35,395 nt of DNA from Candidatus Acidiferrum typicum. GTDB lineage: Bacteria > Acidobacteriota > Terriglobia > Acidiferrales > UBA7541. Location: contig DLMH01000162.1 in assembly GCA_002478115.1 (NCBI GenBank), positions 1 to 35,395 of the forward strand, written 5' to 3'. The notes beneath the pieces were generated by a model. It did not search any database. It was given only the letters and a program-made list of their open reading frames with translations, and had not been told where the DNA came from. A program made the position numbers and the translations under genes. Of this stretch, positions 17,607 through 23,645 are shown piece after piece (within the stretch, counting starts at the first letter, position 1; every line of letters starts with the position of its first letter).

Positions 17607-18671
17607 TTGTGCAAGTTCCCTCTGGTTCTGAAGCAGCACTGCTATAGGTTTTGCGCCGACCATTTTCTGGGTTGTGCAATGGAGCGTATAGGAGTAGAGT
17701 CCCATTCGTTGAGTAGGGGATCTTCTATGAACCCACTTCATTTGCGATGGCGCGGGTTGATTCTTGCCGCGCTGCTGTGCTTGACTTACCGACCCTTCGC
17801 GGTTGCCTCGGACGAGCCTACCCTAACCAAGGAACAGATTAAGCAGTTCCTTCTCACCGCCAAGGTGGTGCACCATCAGGCGACCAAGAAAGGCATCACT
17901 CACACCTTGCGGCTTACGCTCTCCGACGGCACCGTGACCCACGACGCCTCTTTCCAACCTATTGATGTACACAAACCCCTGGCTGAACTTCCCACCGGCT
18001 CGGAACTAAACTTCGTGGACTCCTACAAGTACAACATCGCTGCGTATGCGCTGGCTGAGTTGCTGGGCATGGATGACATGCTGCCGGTCTATGTCGAACG
18101 CAAATGGGATGGCAATGTAGGCTCGCTCAGTTGGTGGTTGCCGGTAAAGATGGATGAAGGTGAGCACCTCAAGCAGAAATTAGAGCCGCCGGATGTGGAC
18201 GCCTGGAACCACCAGATGTACAAGATTCACGTCTTCGATCAATTGGTCTCCGATTCCGATCCCAACCTGACCAACGTGCTCATCGGTGAGGATTGGAAGA
18301 TTTGGAGGATTGATTTCACCCGCGCCTTTCGCCTCAACGATCAGCTGAAAGATCCCAGAAAGACCCTGCTACGCTGCGACCGCCAGTTGTTGGAGAAACT
18401 GAAGGTGCTGGATGGGAACGCGCTGACAGAAAAAACTAAGAACTATCTCACCAAGAATGAAGTGAAAGCGGTGATGGCGCGACGGGACAAGATTGTGGCG
18501 TATTTCCAGAAACTGATCGCTGAAAAAGGTGAGGACGAAGTGCTGTACTGAATCACGCGACCACGGAAGCACACCGCACCGCTCAACTGGGTGAGTACCT
18601 TTGGGGGGTTCGGGTTCTGGCAGGGCAACCACTATGAGAGATGCAGCGGAGAGGCTGGATTGGATGCCCAA
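17607..18671 (+). repeat. Direct duplication, copy A (1065 bp)
   Basis: Highly similar to 20285-21347, including about 120 bp of 5' non-coding DNA, the whole secreted-protein gene and about 120 bp after its stop. Similarity begins at TTGTGCAAGTTCCC and ends abruptly at GGATGCCCAA. A weaker match continues a few bases further left, up to the IS256 end. Confidence 0.92.
17727..18551 (+). CDS. Secreted kinase-like protein (FAM20/HipA-type core), copy A
   Basis: 274 residues. The ATG at 17727 has AGGGG 7 bases upstream and begins a signal peptide (LILAALLCLTYRPFAVAS). No family is certain. After an N-terminal strand-rich part (LTLSDGTVTHDASFQ) there is YKYNIAAYALAELLGM, GSLSWWLPV, then FDQLVSDSDPNLTNVLIG followed by WRIDFTRAF. 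The order of a helix contacting the nucleotide, an Asp-x4-Asn loop (D178, N183) and a late DFT (196-198) is that of atypical kinases of the FAM20C, HipA and PI3/4-kinase type. If so, it would be a kinase acting outside the cytoplasm. It is followed 147 bases later by a STAS gene in the same direction and has a paralogue at 20405 about 85% identical. Kinase activity is inference. Confidence 0.6.
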   Translation: MNPLHLRWRGLILAALLCLTYRPFAVASDEPTLTKEQIKQFLLTAKVVHHQATKKGITHTLRLTLSDGTVTHDASFQPIDVHKPLAELPTGSELNFVDSYKYNIAAYALAELLGMDDMLPVYVERKWDGNVGSLSWWLPVKMDEGEHLKQKLEPPDVDAWNHQMYKIHVFDQLVSDSDPNLTNVLIGEDWKIWRIDFTRAFRLNDQLKDPRKTLLRCDRQLLEKLKVLDGNALTEKTKNYLTKNEVKAVMARRDKIVAYFQKLIAEKGEDEVLY

Positions 18672-18698
18672 CTACTTCCCGACGAGGAGGAAACAAAC

Positions 18699-19046
18699 AT
18701 GGCATTGAAGATGACGAACCGCGAAGTGGAGGGCGTGTCCGTGGTGGCGTTGGACGGTCGCATCGTGCTCGGCGAGGAGAGCAATGCTCTGCGTGAGAAA
18801 TTGAAGAGGCTGATCGCCGAAGGAAAGAAAAAAATCATCCTGAATATGGACAACATCAAGTATATCGACAGTTCGGGGCTGGGGGCATTGGTCGCTGCAC
18901 ATTGCAGCGCGAAAACCCAGGGCGCATCGCTACGCCTGTGCCACCTCGGCAGCAAGTTCCAGGAAGTGATGCAGATTACCAAACTGCTGACGGTATTCGA
19001 GGTCTGCGATACGGAAGCAGCCGCTGTCGCCAGTTTCTCAAAGTGA
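18699..19046 (+). CDS. STAS-domain protein (anti-anti-sigma factor type)
   Basis: 115 residues. The ATG at 18699 has GAGGAGG 8 bases upstream. The whole protein is one STAS domain: N-terminal strands (VSVVALDGRIVLGEESNALR), then KYIDSSGLGALVAAH, where the first Ser of DSSG is the site phosphorylated in SpoIIAA-type antagonists, and a C-terminal helix. Proteins of this type bind an anti-sigma kinase when unphosphorylated, but no partner kinase of the HATPase type is in this window. It sits just beyond duplication copy A; copy B is not followed by a STAS gene, so the pair was not duplicated together. Confidence 0.88.
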   Translation: MALKMTNREVEGVSVVALDGRIVLGEESNALREKLKRLIAEGKKKIILNMDNIKYIDSSGLGALVAAHCSAKTQGASLRLCHLGSKFQEVMQITKLLTVFEVCDTEAAAVASFSK

Positions 19047-19074
19047 GCGCGATTTCTGCTCCCGAGCCCTGTGC

Positions 19075-19270
19075 CACACTTCCGTAGCCGCTCGCCATAA
19101 GACTTCGTCAACCCGCGTGCAGTATTCACCTGCGCCGTGCGTGCGATGACGAGTCCGGCTCGGGTGCGGATCACCGTCAGATGGATTTGCGCTTTTGCAC
19201 TGCGATGGCGCACCGGACTCAACAAACCAGGGGCGATTGTTGCTAGCCGTGCCAGCGTTCGGGTATCGAG
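19075..19270 (-). pseudogene. Internal fragment of a second IS110-family transposase
   Basis: In a minus-strand frame different from the neighbouring truncated transposase, the translation reads TRTLARLATIAPGLLSPVRH, then IRTRAGLVIARTAQVNTARG and LTKSYGERLRKCGT. This is the middle part of the IS110-type DEDD transposase of the ARTxLVNxxRGxxKSxGxRL kind. There is no start codon, N-terminus or C-terminal domain. It joins the other IS110 remnant at about 19243-19270, in the opposite order to that expected from a single gene with a frameshift. Confidence 0.6.
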
Positions 19271-19776
19271 ATGATCATCTTTTCGGCTACCTTGTGCAGT
19301 TTCTGCTTGTTGTAGGCGACGCCGGCATCCACCAGCAAAACAGCAATCTTGTTCTTCATCTGCACGGCCTGGCGGAATAGCAGGTTGCCATAGCGCAGGG
19401 CGCGCCGCCGCTCGCGAATCTCCGTTGAGGCTATGTCGCACGCCGGCAGAAAATCACAACGCAGGCAGTCGGCAATCTTGTTGGCATCGATGCGGTCGTT
19501 CTTTTTCTTGGCCGCTGCAATGGCCCGCAACATCAGCGGATGTGTCACCTTCACTGCGGCTGCATGAGGCTTGAGCTGAAAGTAGATCCAACTCGTGAAG
19601 ATGGTCGCTTCCATGGCCGCCGTCCACGGCTGTGGAAGTGTTTTCATCCAGGTGTCCGGATCCAATCGTGTGGCGGGAATCGCATCTTCCGCGTGGATAC
19701 GGCCGCTACCGTCCTTCATGCAGTAGCTGATCGATCTCTTGTGAACGTCGAGCCCAGTGTAATACCTATGCTGCAT
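19243..19776 (-). pseudogene. Truncated IS110-family transposase (N-terminal half)
   Basis: 177 residues from the ATG at 19776, preceded by AAGGAGG. The N-terminal DEDD domain is clear: YTGLDVHKRSISYCM with the first Asp, an AMEAT segment with the Glu, and KNDRIDANKIADCLR with the last Asp pair. IS110 transposases are usually 320-400 residues; the C-terminal serine-bearing domain is absent and the frame stops at WHG. It is very probably inactive. IS110 elements lack terminal inverted repeats, so its outer boundary cannot be placed. Confidence 0.85.
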
Positions 19777-20284
19777 GGGGAAGCCTCCTTGGTTGTCGCT
19801 GAATCAGCGGTGTCGCTGAGTTCAGCTGTTTTATACCAAGCGCTCCTCCATCGAGTTATTCATGCAAACAAATCGGCCACTGGTGGCTGCTGGCTCTTGC
19901 AGGGCCAGGCTTACACCAAAAAGGGGTCGCTATTTCTACCGCTTGTTCATGATGTTTCGCTGTCTATTTTCTTAAGGCTTCACGTTTTCACAATTCTTTT
20001 TTTGCGCGGGTCGTGTGAATCAGGTGCAGCCTTTCGCCCTGAAGTACAAAGTAAGAGCCTACTGCGGTGGGTGGCAAAAACAATAGATCTTGGGACTGAA
20101 AAGAACCATCCCCCACCAAACTTGCTTGACTCCCACAATCCAGGTTAAAACGCGGCAACCTCGGTCAGCTTCGCCTCCGGCAGCTCGGCTAAAACGCCTA
20201 TAGCTTGAAGGAAAGCCAATACCGGCATTCACGTCGGAGGTGGACGGTTGCGGGCCCTTGATGTCCAGCGGGCGGTCGCCTCCG
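19777..20284. other. Intergenic region between IS110 remnant and duplication copy B
   Basis: About 500 bases with no supported gene. The part next to 19777 is probably the IS110 element's own left end. The last 20-25 bases (GCGGGCG...) resemble the short segment between the IS256 right end and copy A, so the duplication originally reached slightly further left than its clearly conserved part. Confidence 0.5.
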
Positions 20285-21347
20285 TTGTGCAAGTTCCCTC
20301 TGGTTCTGAAGCAGCACTGCTATAGGTTTTGCGCCGACCATTTTTGGGGTTGTGCAATGGAGCGTAAAGGAGTAGAGTCCCATTCGTTGAGTAGGGGATC
20401 TTCGATGAAGCTACTTCATTTGCGGTGGCGCGGGTTGATTTTTGCCGTGCTGCTGTGCCTGACTTACCGACCCTTCGCGGTTGCCTCGGACGAGCCTACC
20501 CTAACCAAGGAACAGATTAAGCAGTTCCTTCTCACCGCCAAGGTGGTGCACAGTCAGCGGTCTGAGAAAGGTGTCACCCACCCCTTGCAGCTTACGCTCT
20601 CCGACGGCACCGTGACCCACGACGCCTCTTTCCAATCTATTGATGAACACAAAACCACGATGAAGCTCACCAACAGCACCGAACTAAACTTCGTGGATTC
20701 CTACAAGTACAACATCGCTGCGTATGCGCTGGCTGAGTTGCTTGGCATGGACGACATGCTGCCGGTATACGTCGAGCGCAAATGGGGAGGCAATGTAGGC
20801 TCGATCAGTTGGTGGTTGCCGGTGAAGATGGATGAAGGGGAGCGCCTCAAGCAGAAATTAACGCCGCCGGATGCGGACGCCTGGAACAATCAGATGTACA
20901 AGATTCGGGTCTTCGATCAATTGGTCTACGATACCGATCCCAACCTGACCAACGTGCTCATCGGTGAGAATTGGAAGGTTTGGAGGATTGATTTCACCCG
21001 CGCCTTTCGCCTCAACAAAGAACTGAAAGACCCCAACGAATTGGTACGCTGCGACCGGCAGTTGTTGGAGAAACTGAAGGTGCTGGACGGGAACGCGCTG
21101 ACAGAAAAAACCAAGAACTATCTCACCAAGGATGATGTGAAAGCGGTGATGGCGCGACGGGACAAGATTGTGGCGCAATTCCAGAAGCTGATCGTTGAGA
21201 AAGGTGAGAACGAAGTGCTGTACTGAATCACGCGACCACGGAAGCACACTGCACCGCTCAACTGGGTGAGTACCTTTGTGGGGGCTCAGGTTCTGGCAGG
21301 GCAACCACTATGAGAGATGCAGCGGAGAGGCTGGATTGGATGCCCAA
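20285..21347 (+). repeat. Direct duplication, copy B (1063 bp)
   Basis: Partner of 17607-18671 in the same orientation, 2.68 kb apart. Non-coding flanks are as similar as the coding part, pointing to a fairly recent event. Its 3' end diverges into unrelated sequence after GGATGCCCAA. Confidence 0.92.
20405..21226 (+). CDS. Secreted kinase-like protein (FAM20/HipA-type core), copy B
   Basis: 273 residues from the ATG at 20405, with the same leader, ribosome site and signal peptide as the copy at 17727. All motifs proposed for the kinase-like core are kept: YKYNIAAYALAELLGM, GSISWWLPV, the Asp-x4-Asn loop in YDTDPNLTNVLIG and WRIDFTRAF. Differences cluster at about residues 50-95 and 205-215. 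Retention of both reading frames and both core motif sets suggests both copies are under selection or the duplication is young. The protein ends in the same EVLY. Substrate unknown. Confidence 0.6.
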   Translation: MKLLHLRWRGLIFAVLLCLTYRPFAVASDEPTLTKEQIKQFLLTAKVVHSQRSEKGVTHPLQLTLSDGTVTHDASFQSIDEHKTTMKLTNSTELNFVDSYKYNIAAYALAELLGMDDMLPVYVERKWGGNVGSISWWLPVKMDEGERLKQKLTPPDADAWNNQMYKIRVFDQLVYDTDPNLTNVLIGENWKVWRIDFTRAFRLNKELKDPNELVRCDRQLLEKLKVLDGNALTEKTKNYLTKDDVKAVMARRDKIVAQFQKLIVEKGENEVLY

Positions 21348-21392
21348 GTTTAAAGGCAGTTTGCTGTTTTCGGTCCCCGGGTCTAGAGAGCA

Positions 21393-21446
21393 TTGCATAA
21401 CCCGGCTAATTCCTTGATTCCATTGGGGCGAAATTGGGTTATGCAA
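21393..21446. repeat. 11-bp inverted repeat, possible miniature element or hairpin
   Basis: TTGCATAACCC (21393-21403) and GGGTTATGCAA (21436-21446) are perfect complements with a 32-base spacer. The right arm resembles GGGTTGTGCAATGG, found 45 bp before the starts at 17727 and 20405, and a segment at 16126-16138 before the IS256 left end. Confidence 0.5.
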
Positions 21447-21470
21447 CGGCTTCTACTGTTTCTTGCTACA

Positions 21471-21488
21471 CATCAGATCATTCTGATG
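21471..21488. promoter_or_regulatory. 7-bp palindrome upstream of the DUF5666-like gene
   Basis: CATCAGA and TCTGATG are separated by TCAT, 22 bases before the ATG at 21511. It could be an operator or a leader hairpin. Confidence 0.4.
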
Positions 21489-21510
21489 ATTCGGTGATAA
21501 GGAGAAAAAA

Positions 21511-21876
21511 ATGCTCAAGAAGGTACTTATTCTACTGTTCGCATTTGTAATTACCATCCCGGTGGCGAGGGCTTTGTTTGCGCAAGAGGCTGCTGCCCAG
21601 GCGAAGCAGGCGCGCTGGGAAGGTAATATTGTAAGAAGCGATAAGGAAAACTCTACCTTGACTGTTCGTGAGGTGGATTCGATGTCCGAGAAGACCATTA
21701 AGTACGACAGCTCGACGAAGTGGGTCAGTCAGTATCACGCGGACAAGAAGATCAACGACATTGACGCCAGCCAGGTTAAAGACGGAGACCGCGTGATTTG
21801 CACGGGCACTTGGGATAAAGATGGCGCACTCCACGCCACCCAAATCTCTAAGCGGCTCTCCCACTCCCCCAAGTAG
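21511..21876 (+). CDS. Small secreted DUF5666-like OB-fold protein
   Basis: 121 residues. The ATG at 21511 has AAGGAG 6 bases upstream. A signal peptide (VLILLFAFVITIPVARALFAQ) is followed by an all-beta domain: WEGNIVRSDKENSTLTV, IKYDSSTKW, VKDGDRVICTGTWDKDG and a closing strand ATQISK. This matches the small DUF5666-type proteins common in Acidobacteriota, whose function is not known. Conserved Gly-Asp-Arg in the loop before the last strands is typical. It is followed by a 393-base gap with two strong hairpins before the phosphatase gene. Confidence 0.7.
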   Translation: MLKKVLILLFAFVITIPVARALFAQEAAAQAKQARWEGNIVRSDKENSTLTVREVDSMSEKTIKYDSSTKWVSQYHADKKINDIDASQVKDGDRVICTGTWDKDGALHATQISKRLSHSPK

Positions 21877-21954
21877 ACGAATTCGGTCTTGTATAGCGCA
21901 AGTTGAAACGCCCGGATCTCCTGGAAGCATCGAGGTTCACTTCGTAACCAGGCT

Positions 21955-21980
21955 GCGGAGCCTTTATTTAATGGCTCCGC
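21955..21980. terminator. Strong 8-bp hairpin after the DUF5666-like gene
   Basis: GCGGAGCC and GGCTCCGC pair perfectly around an AT-rich 10-base loop, 79 bases after the stop codon. No T-tract follows, so it is either a Rho-independent-like terminator of the T-less type or a transcript-stabilising hairpin. Confidence 0.45.
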
Positions 21981-22100
21981 GACTGGGCTCTTCCGTGAGG
22001 TCTATCACGAACCGCCACGTCAGATGCAGTCCACAATGCCTAACCTCGAAGAGCGGACAGCTATGGGCTGTGGAGATGGATTTGCCCCCCAGGGACTCCA

Positions 22101-22119
22101 GGCCGCCTACGTGGCGGCC
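22101..22119. other. GC-only 7-bp hairpin in the leader region of the phosphatase gene
   Basis: GGCCGCC and GGCGGCC flank a TACGT loop, about 150 bases before the phosphatase ATG. No T-tract. The role is unknown. Confidence 0.35.
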
Positions 22120-22269
22120 GTTGCCACGTTTGCGGATTCCTCTGTGCGTATCTTCAGCTTGTGGACTTGTTCAACTCTGGGAGCCTAATATGCACCCAAA
22201 ATTCGCCATCCTACGGAACTCAATGATTTCGCTCAAATCCGGCGGGGCTTGGCTATAGGAGGCAGGAAA

Positions 22270-23613
22270 ATGGTCCGCCCTCTGGTCCATGTTTCTCCCC
22301 ACCGCGCTTGTCTTTCCATTCTCCTGGTTCTGTTGTCGGCGGGGCTGGCGTGGGCGCGACCAGCCAAGGCCCCAGCGGAGCCGCCGGAACCCATAGTCGC
22401 CATCGCCGACGTCCACGGTGACTTTGACGACTTCGTCGCCATTCTCCAGCGCACCGGTCTTATAGATAAGCAAAACCATTGGACAGGCGGCAAGACAACG
22501 TTCGTCCAGGTCGGAGACCTCTTGGATCGCGGCCCCAAACCGCGCGAGGTCATGGACCTGATGATGGCACTCGAGAAAGAGGCGGCACAAGCAGGCGGCC
22601 GGGTAGTAAGCCTGCTCGGTAACCACGAGATGATGAATATGATGGGCGACCTGCGCTATGTCACTCCCCTGAACTATGCCAGTTTTGCCGATGGCAATTC
22701 CGAGAAGCGGCAGAAGGCTGCGTATGACGAGTATGTGAAATGGAGCGGTAGTCACAAATCATTACTAGCCGAACTTCCCCAGCCCATGGAGTTGACTGAG
22801 GCAGAGTGGATGGCACGGCATCCGGCAGGTTTCATTGAGCAGCGCGAGGCCTTTGGACCAAAGGGAGAATACGGTGAGTGGCTGCGAGGACATGCCGCCC
22901 TGGCCGAAATTAGAGGAATCATCTTCTTGCACGCGGGAATTCATCCGGACCTGGCCAAAACGAAACTTGATGCGATGAATAACCGGATCCACGACGAAAT
23001 CAAGGCATTTGATGCCTTGAAACAGTATCTGCAGAATGAAAAATTGATTCTGCCATTCTTTAATTTACAGGAAATCAATAATGTGCTTCAGGCGGAAGTC
23101 ATCGCTGGGCTCAAGTCGCGCGTCCTCGCCAACGATGAGCGCCAAGCTAAGATCCAGGAGTTCTTGAGGCAGGGAGATTGGCTCAGCGTGCGGGTTGACG
23201 GTCCGCTGTGGTTTCGCGGTTACGACCAGTGGAGCGAAGAAGAGGGTGCAGCGCAGGTGAGCAAGGTCTTGGAAGCTTACAAGGCGACCCACATTGTGGT
23301 AGGGCACACGGTACAGAAGGGTGGTCGCATCCGGCCGCGCTTTGGCAACAAAGTGTTCCTGATCGACACCGGCATGCTCAGCAGCTACTACCCTGGGGGC
23401 AGGCCGTCAGCTCTGGAAATCTGCGGCGGTGCCAAATTCATCGCTGTATATATGGACCAGCAGGTAGTGCTTCTGGATTCCGCTGGGTCTTCCCCTCAAA
23501 ACGGAGGGCCTGGGGAACGCCCGGCCGTGCGGGATGGGGCAACGGTCTCGGAAAAGCTAGACGTCTTACCCGCCAACCGTATCTGTTCCGCAACAACAGC
23601 CATACTGCAATAA
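22270..23613 (+). CDS. Secreted Shewanella-like (Shelphs) PPP-family phosphatase
   Basis: 447 residues. The ATG at 22270 has AGGAGG 7 bases upstream; an in-frame TTG seven codons earlier lies before that site. A signal peptide (LSILLVLLSAGLAWA) is followed by the metallophosphatase core: ADVHGD (47-51, with metal ligands D47 and H49), GDLLDRGP (82-89), GNHE (117-120), FLHAGI, VVGHT and LIDTGM. The insert between GNHE and HAGI is characteristic of Shelphs, which are PPP-type phosphoprotein phosphatases found in bacteria, plants and apicomplexans. It probably acts in the periplasm on phosphoproteins. The next gene starts 32 bases downstream, so the two are likely co-transcribed. Confidence 0.9.
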   Translation: MVRPLVHVSPHRACLSILLVLLSAGLAWARPAKAPAEPPEPIVAIADVHGDFDDFVAILQRTGLIDKQNHWTGGKTTFVQVGDLLDRGPKPREVMDLMMALEKEAAQAGGRVVSLLGNHEMMNMMGDLRYVTPLNYASFADGNSEKRQKAAYDEYVKWSGSHKSLLAELPQPMELTEAEWMARHPAGFIEQREAFGPKGEYGEWLRGHAALAEIRGIIFLHAGIHPDLAKTKLDAMNNRIHDEIKAFDALKQYLQNEKLILPFFNLQEINNVLQAEVIAGLKSRVLANDERQAKIQEFLRQGDWLSVRVDGPLWFRGYDQWSEEEGAAQVSKVLEAYKATHIVVGHTVQKGGRIRPRFGNKVFLIDTGMLSSYYPGGRPSALEICGGAKFIAVYMDQQVVLLDSAGSSPQNGGPGERPAVRDGATVSEKLDVLPANRICSATTAILQ

Positions 23614-23645
23614 GACTTACAAGGTTACGAAAGAGGGTTCTGCGG

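Noticed and set aside
17070..18551. Long frame running from inside the IS256 transposase into the secreted protein gene
   Set aside because: The frame is open by chance through the transposase and the inverted repeat. The true protein begins at 17727 with a ribosome site and signal peptide, as in its paralogue.
18632..19441. Minus-strand 269-codon frame as a single gene
   Set aside because: Only the part at about 19075-19270 resembles an IS110 transposase; the rest is antisense to the STAS gene and to the other IS110 remnant.
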